Shown piece by piece: positions 10,256 through 20,519 of a stretch of DNA of 64,000 bases. How positions within the stretch are numbered: position 1 is the first letter of the stretch; each line of letters opens with the position of its first letter. The notes below the pieces were generated by a model, which saw only the letters and a list, made by a program, of their open reading frames with translations, made no database searches and was not told the origin of the DNA. Origin of the DNA: Plenodomus lindquistii (taxonomy: Eukaryota; Ascomycota; Dothideomycetes; Pleosporales; Leptosphaeriaceae). The stretch spans positions 1,116,001 to 1,180,000 of the forward strand of contig JANUWI010000005.1 of the NCBI GenBank assembly GCA_025504975.1, read 5' to 3'. A program made the position numbers and the translations under genes.

Positions 10256-13200
10256 ATGAACACTTTCCGCTTTCGACTCAACTGCATCGACAACTACCAG
10301 GCCACTCCGACAGATCTCGACCCTGTCCTCCGGCGCAATGTGGGGCCAGACTCGCGTCTCTCTGCACCACAAGTGCCAGTAATACGCGCCTTTGGTGCCA
10401 CCGAAACAGGCCAAAAGGTGTGCGCTCATATCCATGGAGCGCTGCCGTATCTATTCCTCGAGTACAGTGGCAGCTTGGAGAAAGATGACGGTACGTATAA
10501 TGGCATTCTGGGAGATATAACCTGCTGATTATAGATAGTCAACGCGTATATTGTTTCACTACGAGCCTCGATCGACCATGCGCTCGCCGCCACCTATCGT
10601 CGCAACGCCTATGATGGCAAGTCTGTCTATGTTGGACATATTTCGCTAATCAAGGGCGTGCCTTTCTTTGGATACAACGTCGGATATAAGGTCTTCTTGA
10701 AGGTCTACATGCTCAACCCCATGCATATGACGCGCTTCGCCGATTTGTTGCACCAGGGCGCTATCTTGAACCGCGTCTTCCAGCCGTACGAAGCACATCT
10801 CCAGTACCTTTTGCAATGGATGTGTGACTACAACTTATACGGGTGCGACTACATCAATTGCGCCAAAGTTCAGTTTCGAGGACCCGTACCCGATAGCGAC
10901 GAGGTAGACACCAAAGTCCACAAATGGCACGATGCTTCCATACCGGAAGCGTTCATAGCTGACGACGGTCAATACCCGCGTCAGAGTCACTGTACACTCG
11001 AGGTCGACATTTGCGTTCAGGACATTCTCAACCGCCATGAGCTGCAGTACAGACCGATCCATCACGATTTCCTCGAAAGATCCAGTCAGATGCCTAGAAA
11101 CCCCGATGACAAGTACGTTCCATCTATGGCTGGACTTTGGAGGGACGAAACACGCCGACGAAAGCTTCGCATGGGCCTCACCGATCCCTCTAGTAGTCCG
11201 TTTCCTCCCGAAGTCTTGGTCTCCATGACCGCCGATCCTAGGAATACCGAGAAGGGTGGATGGGTCCATGAGGAAGAATACCGTGAGCTCGTCAATGAGC
11301 TGATCGAAGAGGAAAAGCAAAAGAAGGGAGCAAGTGTACGGTTCGATACATTCGTGGATCAGCCGGAAGGTCTGGACTCTATCAAAACCGCCGTAGAAGC
11401 TATCGAGGACTTATATCCCGAAAATATGGTCAGCCAAGAGCTTCCAGATCAGACCCAAGAGCAAAAAGCGGAACTTGAAGAAAAGCGTGATGCACTTTTA
11501 GAGAATATCCTATCTGGAGTTGTTGCGTCACATAGCGAGCCTACCGCTGGAGACCTACGAAGCGAGGATGAGGAAGATGCGGACGCGAAGTCCGATTCGG
11601 GAGAGCAGCAGTCGCTGGATCCTTTGACCGTTTCTCTGCTAGAGGGTTCTGGTGAGGGCACAAGCTCCGAAGATCCTATCGACGAAGGGATACACCTAGT
11701 CGATGTAGACGATAACGATTTCTCGTCTGCTACAGCCACATCAAACAGCAGCCAAAAGAGGCGACACGAATTCTCGGCTGAAGGGTTCAATAAGCGTCAA
11801 CGGGTTCTTGCCGCGACGCAGGAGAGCTCGAGACGCATTTCCTTCCGCAATGCGATCGGTGGAGAGCATGCTCAAGACATGGGCCCGCCTGCTAGTCAGC
11901 TCTCACAAAGTAGCATCAAAGCTCAAGGCCTCGGAGGCCCAACTACACACTCATTTCCCGTTGTCAAGAACCCAAACGCACCGGAGACTTCGCTTCGATT
12001 GAGTCAATCAGGTTACTCGAATTCTCAAGAAACCCCCAAAACGCCTGGGCCTAAGTATCTCAACTTTCGGGCATCGCAACAAGTTGCAATCACTCCATGG
12101 ACGCATCATAAGATGTCACCCGTAGTTCCAACTAGTAGCACCCCCAAAGCTCGGGCGGAAGCTGCGGTCCTTGCCAGTCAGCTGGGTGCTCCCTTGGGTC
12201 ACCGAGGAGGTACGGTGTATTTGGCTAATCTACCGCCGTCGGCTGACGTTGTTGAGAGCACGATGATGCATGCTGGTGTACCTCCTGTGATCTATCAGGA
12301 CGCCTACTACAGTGATGAGACAGATGTTCCTGACAGAGCTCGCGAGTATGCAGGTCGTGAGTTCAGACTGCAGAGCACAACATTACCATACCTGCCTTTA
12401 TTTGACCCCGACGGCGTGTCGGCTGCCAGTGCTGGAGAACACCTACCTATCGTCCTTGACAAAATAAAAGAAGCCGCTGTTTATAGGCTAAGATCACAAC
12501 GATGCAGTCTCCGGAACTGGGAAATCGCTAAACCGCCACCGACCTTCCAGGAAGTGGAGAATTGGACACGAGAAGAGACAAAGCAACAGGAGGCGATCAA
12601 AACAAAAGCGAAGTCCAAGGGCATGCGCACACCAAAGCCAGCACGTAAGGCAAAGATCATCGAGCACGTCTCGCAGATTGAAGGTCCCACGCAAAGGAAT
12701 AAGCATGGCTTCAAGTTCTCTCAAAAAAAGCAATCTACCGGTGTAAAGCACGAGACCCAATACATGAGCATCATGAGTCTGGAGGTGCACGTCAACTCGC
12801 GTGGCTCACTTGTGCCTGACCCTGCAGAGGACGAGATTCAATGCATTTTTTGGAGCGTGCAGGGTGAGGAAAATGCTACCACCGATCGCCCGCGTGCTGG
12901 AATACTTTGTCTCTCAGATGATGACGGAATCGTCAATCGCATCGCTAAGCAAGTTCGCATGGAGGTGGAGTATGAAGAAGACGAGCTTGATCTTATCAAT
13001 CGGATTGTCGACATTGTCCGGCAATTCGATCCGGACATCATGACTGGATATGAAGTCCACAACGGTTCCTGGGGCTACCTGATCGAACGATCTCGGATGA
13101 AGTACGAGTACAACTTGTGCGACGAGATCAGCAGAATGAAATCGCAGTCTCATGGGAGATTCGGCAAAGAGGCCGATCGCTGGGGCTTTACGCATACTTC

Positions 13201-15373
13201 TACCATTCGAGTTACGGGCCGCCACATGATCAACATTTGGAGAGCCATGCGCGGCGAGCTCAATTTGTTGCAGTATACGATGGAGAACGTGGTCTTTCAC
13301 CTACTTCACAAGCGGATTCCGCACTATCAACATAATGATCTTACGACATGGTACCGGAGCGACCGGCCAAGGGATCTTGCGAAGGTTCTCGACCACTTTA
13401 TATCTCGCGTACAGCTCAATCTGGACATACTTGAAGCTAACGAGATCGTTCCACGTACCAGCGAGCAAGCCCGTCTGCTAGGCGTGGACTTCTTCTCGGT
13501 CATATCGCGCGGCTCACAATACAAGGTGGAATCTACGATGTTTCGTATTGCGAAACCTGAGAACTTCATCCTTGTCTCTCCAAGTCGAAAGCAAGTAGGT
13601 CAGCAAAATGCCCTGGAGTGTCTGCCTTTAGTCATGGAACCACAGAGCGCTTTTTACTCTAGTCCCTTGCTAGTACTCGACTTTCAATCGCTGTATCCAA
13701 GTGTCATGATCGCGTACAACTATTGTTACTCCACCTGCTTGGGGCGCATTACTAGCTGGCGCGGTCGCAACAAGATGGGGTTCATGGACTTCAAGCGCGA
13801 TCCTCAGTTGCTCGAGCTCGTGCAGAATCATATCAACATTGCACCCAACGGTATGATGTACGTCAAGCCGGAGATGCGTAAGTCACTACTCGCTAAGATG
13901 CTGGGTGAGCTCTTGGAGACTCGTGTCATGGTCAAGAGTGGAATGAAGCAGGATAAGGACGACAAAACTCTTCAACAACTACTTAACAACAGACAGCTGG
14001 CTTTGAAGCTACTCGCAAACGTCACGTATGGCTATACATCGGCTTCATTCTCCGGGCGTATGCCATGCTCCGAGATTGCAGATAGCATCGTACAAACAGG
14101 TCGTGAGACTTTGGAGAAGGCTATTGCGCTCATCCATGCGAACGAGAAGTGGGGCGCCGAGGTCGTCTATGGAGACACTGATTCACTCTTCATCTACCTC
14201 AAAGGACGAACCCGTGACCAAGCTTTCACGATTGGCGAGGAGATATCCGCTGCCGTCTCCGCAGCCAACCCACGACCTATCAAGCTGAAGTTCGAAAAAG
14301 TGTATCACCCATGCGTCCTCCTTGCAAAGAAACGCTACGTAGGCTTCAAATACGAGTATCGAAACCAGAAGGAACCCGAGTTCGACGCCAAAGGCATCGA
14401 AACAGTCCGACGCGACGGCACGCCCGCAGAGCAAAAGATTGAAGAGCGCGCTCTCAAAATCCTCTTTCGCACGGCCGATCTCAGCCAGGTCAAACGATAC
14501 TTCCAGGAACAATGCTCCAAGATCATGGAAGGCCGTATCAGCATCCAAGATTTCCTGTTCGCCAAAGAAGTCAAACTCGGAACCTACTCTGACAAAGGCC
14601 CACCACCACCCGGTGCCCTCATCGCAACGAAACGCATGCTCGCCGATCCACGCACAGAGCCCCAATACGGTGAACGTGTGCCCTACGTCGTCATCACAGG
14701 CGCACCCGGCGCGCGACTCATCGACCGCTGCGTCAGCCCCGAGATGCTCCTACAAAACGACCACCTCGAGCTCGACGCAGAATACTACATTTCCAAGAAC
14801 CTAATCCCCCCACTCGAACGCATATTCAACCTCGTGGGCGCAAACGTCCGCCAATGGTTCGACGAAATGCCAAAAGTCCAACGCATACGCAACATCACCA
14901 TCCCCCTTGCCCCCAAATCCGACAGCGCCCCCAGCGGCGCCCTATCCAACCTCAAAAAGACTCTAGAATCCTACATGAAATCCTCCGCCTGCCTCGTCTG
15001 CCGCGCAAAACTCCCGCCCACGCCCTCGCACCTCCCCGGCATCGATGCGTCGGTCTATGCCACGCTGCCGCTGTGCGCAAAGTGCTTGCTCCGGCCTGCG
15101 CGGTCGCTTCTTGCGCTCAAGACTCGCCTCTGGGAGACGGAGGTTCGGGTCAAGGAGGTGGAGATGGTGTGTCGTAGCTGCTCGAGCTTGGCGTGGGGCG
15201 ATGAGATCCGCTGTGATAGTAGGGATTGTCCGGTGTTTTATACGAGGATTAGAGAGAGGGCAAGGCTCAAGGGGTTGAGGGATGGTGTTGGGGGTGTTGT
15301 GGAGGCGCTGGAACGGGATATTGGGGAGGATGGGGCGAGTAGGAAGGGTAATGCGGAGGGATTGGAGTGGTGA
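10256..15373 (+). CDS. REV3: DNA polymerase zeta catalytic subunit Rev3
   Basis: Two exons (10256..10490 and 10539..15373) give 1,689 residues; the second acceptor AG of TTATAGATAG restores the frame. The N-terminal domain begins MNTFRFRLNCIDNY. A long disordered insert (about residues 300-640) follows. The exonuclease-like region has LEVH where active family-B polymerases have the DxE motif, so proofreading should be absent, as in other Rev3. Polymerase motif A is DFQSLYPSVMIAYN (about residue 1125), motif B is NRQLALKLLANVTYGY and motif C is YGDTDS (about residue 1288). The C-terminus carries CysA (CLVC...CAKC) and CysB (CRSC...CDSRDC); in this family CysB binds a 4Fe-4S cluster and the accessory subunits. 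The enzyme extends past lesions in translesion synthesis. All catalytic motifs look intact. Confidence 0.97.
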
Positions 15374-15944
15374 GCTTTTGGGGGTGTATGTGTATATGAT
15401 TAAGTAGTTTGTGGTGGAGTGGTGCGTGCAATGAACTGAGCTTCTTCGCAAAGGGAAGATTGGTGCGACGGATGCAAATGTACGAGAGGTGAATTGATGA
15501 GACTAATGCGTTATGATGAGTCTCTTGGTTTAGTCGTATTGTTAGGCCAGTCTGATTGTATTGAGTGTTGGTTGTATAAGTGAAGGGGCGACTGCGAGTG
15601 ATGCCCATCGAGAAGTATAGCAAGCTATGTGAAGACATATAACATTCGTAAAAGTCCGTGTTTTAGGGCGGGTCATAAATTATAAATCATAAATCACTTG
15701 TGCGTCCCTTGGTGTTTGTAATGATAATGACCAACAGCGTTTGCGCCCGAGGCCTCCTCCCACGTGGAATAGAAGTCCTTCCCGCACCCCTATAAACAGG
15801 GCTTAGTGGATTCCCAGTGCTGGACGGCGCTAGAACGAGCACATACAATCATTACATAACCTGCACACCTTCGCTGTCTGGCTCTTTTCTAGTTTCTTAC
15901 CATGCACCCCCGCATTGACGTGAAGCACGTCTCCTGTCACAGTC
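15374..15944. other. Intergenic, no gene seen
   Basis: About 570 bases after the REV3 stop, T/G-rich at first and then the probable promoter side of the first F-box-like copy of the 16-19 kb group. No coding signal was seen on either strand. Confidence 0.5.
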
Positions 15945-16795
15945 ATGGAGTATATCGAATCGCCCGAGAAAGACGAGACGCAGTCTTCAGTTGACGATAC
16001 CATTGAGCAAGATGTGATCGCAGTACAATGGCAGTCAGCGTTCCTCAGTCTACCGGGTGGTGAGAGACGCACCGATATGGTACATACAGACAGTCTCGCT
16101 AACGCATTGAAGAGCTCAGAAACCACATCTACATGTTCGTAATCTGTGACTCCTAGCCCTACGAAACTATGCTCGCTCTCACTCAGACGTGCCGTCTCCT
16201 TCGTCACGACTACCGGTCGCACATGCTTCGCACACAACGTATTCATGTCTACTTCTATTTCCTGCCCGCCTACCTCGACGCGTTCTATCCCGCAGCTGCG
16301 CCAGAAGTAATGCGCAAGTACCGTGGTGATGTCGAGATCAACGGCTTGGATCATTACTCGGACCCGCGGTTCGACTTCGAGATGCTCCCGCTGATTACGC
16401 GCTTGGTGCAGTGTCCCAACATCAACATTTCCTTTCACTGCTCGCGATGCGATGGACTTTGGAACCAGACTCACAACATGAACAAGCTCTTCCAGACGTT
16501 CTAGTACAAAGTATGGCGAACGCACATTGGGGACTTTAAATCTATCATTCTCCCGCAGTGTCCATCTGGCCCAGGAGCCTGGGATCTCGAGTTCACGCTC
16601 CAGCCGGGACTTGAAGCGATGTCAAATGTGGAGGGATTTGCCCAGCGTAAGAGCAGGATTGTCAGGCTTCTCCATGATCTCGGCCTACGCTGCGGCGAGG
16701 ATGAAGGGGATCCCGATCCGTTTGAGCGCCTTGGGAGCAACCTCCTCCAGCAGATTACGATTGGGCGGCTACAGTTGGACAAAAAAAAGCGATGA
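15945..16795 (+). pseudogene. F-box-like family, copy 2, broken
   Basis: The first exon (15945..16059) starts MEYIESPEKD and ends at FLSLPG with a GTGAGA donor, as in the intact copies. A CTAAC branch and a CCTAG acceptor at 16156 follow, but the downstream frame is out of phase with this join, and the segment between LPG and TQTCRLLRHDYR is shorter than in the other copies. The body then reads well (RIHVYFYFLPAYLDAF, AAPEVMRKY, FEMLPLITRLV) until a TAG at 16502-16504. The same frame continues for 96 more codons with clear family sequence (WDLEFTLQPG, ERLGSNLLQQI) to TGA at 16795. So there is one nonsense codon plus a 5' frame problem. It may still yield a short protein. The C-terminal match to copies 1 and 3 makes a chance read-through frame unlikely. 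Confidence 0.8.
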
Positions 16796-17246
16796 AAATG
16801 GCATGCTATACATTTAGATTCGCGATAGGTGACAATCGTGACTTGAGTTCTGGATTTCAAGGAACCTAGTCACTAGATGGTTAGCTTTGCGCTTGCATGT
16901 ACAAGCAATCCTGAAATTGGACGTCTTTCTCACACATAAACACTCTGAGCCAGTGACAAGTATTAGATAAAGATATATCTCTATCGGCTACTCTTTCTTA
17001 GTGAATTTGCCCAGATTGTATATACGTTACTGTGTTGCACTCAGAATTGGGGTTTCCTAAGGCGCTGTTTCCCCCATCCTGCCCAAACAAGGATAGCGAG
17101 TTAGCCCCAGCTGCCATTACACAGACGACGCTACCTGATAGTGCCAAGCTCTACCTTCGCATACGCGGCGGGGCGTTTGCCCATCTCACACGTTGGACTT
17201 CGCTCCTGCACACTACCGCTACAAGAACATCTTCACCTGCGCAAAC
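16796..17246. other. Spacer between F-box-like copies
   Basis: This spacer of about 450 bases lies between the broken copy and the next intact copy. It presumably holds the promoter of the latter, and no gene was seen. Confidence 0.5.
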
Positions 17247-18044
17247 ATGGGGTAAGTTGCGCGAATACTCTAACGGCCTGTCGATTAACTGTTTCAGTGA
17301 CAACTCTTTAGGCTATGCAAGTACTACCGAATGTTACCATGATGTAGACCCACCAGCAGTAGCGAAGCAAGAAGAGACCGGCGTTGAACGCAAGACCGGC
17401 TTCCTCGACCTACCAGGCGGTAAGTGCAGCATTGCAGAGAGCGGCCAGTCTATATATGCTGACAATGTTAAGATATCCGCAACCTAGTCTATGAGTACGC
17501 GCGCAGTCTCGGGCAAGAGAGCTATGGTTTGCACTCCAGCTGCCGTTTCTTGCGCCAGGAGTACAGGCCGCTATTCCTCCAGAACTCTACATTCAACTTT
17601 ACCATCTTCCAACTACGAAAGTTCCTCATGTACAACTATCCCGTCGCCAACCTCGAAGTTGCAGCCCAGTATACCTGCAAAATCAAGATTTACATTGAGG
17701 GACATGAATCCAATGGCAACGACTCCGTGGATTTCACGCGAATCATCGCACATCTTCAGCGATGTCCAACCGTCTCCGTCTTGTTCAACGCCATATTTAA
17801 CGCGGACTCGGAGTACGCATGCGCAGCCGATAGCTTTCAGGTCTTTTTCGACCAAATTGTACGCGCCTCTGCGCCGTGGCGCAAAGATATCTGCGAGTCT
17901 AAATCTGTCATGATTTCCATGCGTTCTACACCAGATGCGCTGTGGTCGGTAAGGTTTAGTATCGAACCAAAAGGGGAGAAACAACGCCATGAATCCAAGG
18001 ACGGGAGTGATGGTTGGATGTGGCCACTCGTGTCGGACCTATGA
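17247..18044 (+). CDS. F-box-like protein, copy 3, intact
   Basis: Three exons join in frame: 17247..17251 (only five bases, ATGGG), 17298..17419 and 17473..18044, giving 232 residues. Donors are GTAAGT in both introns, with a CTAAC branch in the first. The second acceptor is placed at GTTAAG (17472) rather than the later CCTAG because only this choice restores the conserved FLDLPGDIRNLVYEYARSL signature. Exon 2 is 122 nt, exactly as in copy 1. The body carries YRPLFLQNSTFNFTIFQL, FLMYNYPVANLEVAAQY and a C-terminal LWSVRFSIEPK block shared with the broken neighbours. The conserved exon pattern argues for tandem duplication of one ancestor. Function is unknown; a SKP1-binding role is a family-level guess. 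Confidence 0.75.
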
Positions 18045-18777
18045 GATCCAGATGGTGAAGCCATACGGTATTATTAGGCCCCAAGTTGGTCAAGCGTAGC
18101 GCTGCTCTAGGGAAGATCAGATGCACGGCAAGAATGTAAGGGAGAGATCTAGGTGCCGAACGTGGCGCTGGTACTGGGTCCGCGGTATTGACTTGAAGCT
18201 CCCATGAGGAATGGAAAAAATGTAAAGGTGCAACAGTACGTGGGAGCCTATTTGAACTTACAAATCCTGCGACTAATGGTCATTGAATTCAACACAGCAT
18301 ACTAAGAATCAGCCGAGTAATCCTACATATCAATCGTCTTCTCTAGCACTAATGAAAATTGCGTGTTGTTCGCTTCTTGAGCCTAGATCTTCTTCTGGCA
18401 GCGTTGTGCGTCGAAGATATAGGCCCTTGAGGTGAGGTGTGGGCATGATGCGAGCACCTCCGCACATTGATTCCTTCACGAAACAAATTTTCCGTAAGAC
18501 TTGGGGCCACATCAAAGATCTAGGGCTCGAACTCTTGTCCCTGGCGAAACCTATGAGATCGAGGCGGCCTAGCTGAACACAATCCCAACTTTCAAATTAC
18601 GTTTACAGGGTATTGCTAGTTACCAAAGTCGCATTCACTTTGGATGCTCCTTCCTTGCCTTATTGATTAGGTACATCGAGTTACGAGTTTACCGTTTGCA
18701 ACTGTAGATTCCCACACAACTTTTTCGACCTTTCGCTATACACATCTTCCCTACTGAAAAGTCTCGCTCAAGCAAGT
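18045..18777. other. Spacer between F-box-like copies
   Basis: About 730 bases with no supportable gene. The last part is the probable promoter of the broken copy that follows. Confidence 0.5.
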
Positions 18778-19582
18778 ATGAGGTGAGTTGATAGTACGAC
18801 CATATTACGACCTATCCACTAATCCCGTAGCGAACCTATGCAACAAGATCCATACATGCGCGACCCTTGTGCTGCTAAAACGTACTCCAAGACAACAGCC
18901 ACACACTATAGTATCAGCTTCCTGGATCTACCAGGTGGTAGGACATTCACGCGCAAGTTACGTAGCCATTGCAACCTAGCATGAATCCGAAATCCGAAAT
19001 AAGACCTACGAGTGCGCGCAACAGCTCGGATCGGAGACTTATGGCCTGCACTCAACGTGTCACAGTCTCCGAGAGGAGTGTACAAGCCACTCTTCTTGCA
19101 GAATGTGACGTTCAGTCTCACCAAAGCTCTGCACCGGTTCCTCGAATGCAACTTTCCAGTCTTTGCACCAGGAACCATGCGCGAGTACAAATGCAAGATG
19201 ATCGTCGATATAGATGGCATTGACGCGATCGAAGAATCTTTTGTGGATCTCTTACCAATCATCACGCGTCTTCTTCACTACCCCGGTGTCACCATTCTTC
19301 AAAGGCAAAAAGTACAATCTAGAAGCGAAGGACCTCAAGAGTCTAATCAACCATATATTGACCGGTCCGGTATTGTGGCACATACATATTCATGAATTTG
19401 CATAGATAAAACTCTCCCTGCAGCCATATGTTGATGGACCGTGGTGGGAAGTCACCTTCGCATTAAAGGCAGAAGTAGAAGCTCAATACTACAACGATGA
19501 TGGATTGGTCCGTACGTGGGTGCGTGGATGCTTCTCGTCTCTTTGGGCTTGCAACGAAGAACGCACGTGCATCTTAACGTAA
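18778..19582 (+). pseudogene. F-box-like family, copy 4, multiply broken
   Basis: Exon 1 is again five bases (ATGAG, 18778..18782), followed by GTGAGT...GTAG and exon 2 (18831..18937) ending FLDLPG, the same plan as copy 3. After that, several lesions are visible. No AG lies before the EIRNKTYECA codons, so the usual acceptor is lost. An extra two bases near 19078 shift the frame between SLREE and YKPLFLQN. One extra base near 19295 shifts it again between HYPGVTI and FKGKKYNLEAKD. A TAG at 19403-19405 interrupts the third frame, which then resumes with WWEVTFALKAE, the counterpart of WSVRFSIEPK in copy 3, and ends at TAA 19580-19582. Four independent faults make this a pseudogene. Confidence 0.85.
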
Positions 19583-20519
19583 GAAATTCGCCCGAGCTTG
19601 TCGGAGCATATGCTATTTTGTTGAGGTCAGAAGGACGGAAACACAGGACTAACAGATTGGTATTCAATGGGTGTATAGCTACGAAGACCGGAGCAGGGCC
19701 GTAGTTCAGAATTATTGTAGCGACTGCACATATGTAAGGAGACAGTGGGAGCGGTACGTAGATTGGATTGAGTAGGATCTGTTTCTCTGAGTACTTTTAG
19801 AAAGTATCATCAACTCAGTATCTCATTCCCTGAACGAACTGTATAATTCCAATGCTTGATGCACCAGCTCGCTGTCTACTCGGTACAAGAACATATGTTT
19901 CCCGCGATCGAATCGGCCTCGAATAGTCGTGAAGTTGCGACTGCCTTGAACATTGAAGTGACAGGCGCATGCGATGTGTCGGTAGACAGGCGCGGTCCCC
20001 TGGGCATGACGATCTGGAGGCCTGCTCGAAAAGCATCTGTTTTGTAAAGATCGTCTGTGGTTGTTATTAGTGTTTGTGATTGGTTGATATACCACAACAT
20101 GCAGCACGTCGTCCGACAATTTATGAGAACAAGTATGCGAAGCTGGCCCTCCTTTCTCGATGGTGAGGTTTCTAGGTTGGAGAAGTCATATGGAGGATCT
20201 TGCCGCATTACCAGTGGTATGGAAACTTTAGTCGTTCCCAAGCTAGTCGTTCGTAGGAAGGTTCGGCTGATCGCGAAGTACGCAACCATCAACGAATCAT
20301 TCGGACCCAAACACCACGGATGGTAAGTGCGACGTTGAGAATCAGAATTTGTCCTCAGTAGCGAGCTTTGATATGTTTTTTGTGCCATGCCACCAAATTC
20401 TCTACTCAGTGTCGGCGGACAGAGTGTATCCAACTGTCGGTGACGCAGACACGAAGTCTGCGTATCGGCTGAGGCGGTCGTCGACGATGCTCCGGATCGC
20501 CTCAACTGATTCACAATCT
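19583..20519. other. Spacer beyond two pseudogenes
   Basis: About 940 bases between the 3' ends of the broken F-box-like and broken HET genes. A long frame on the minus strand (19876..20646) runs through it but has no recognisable domain and overlaps the HET gene end, so I do not call it. Confidence 0.5.
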
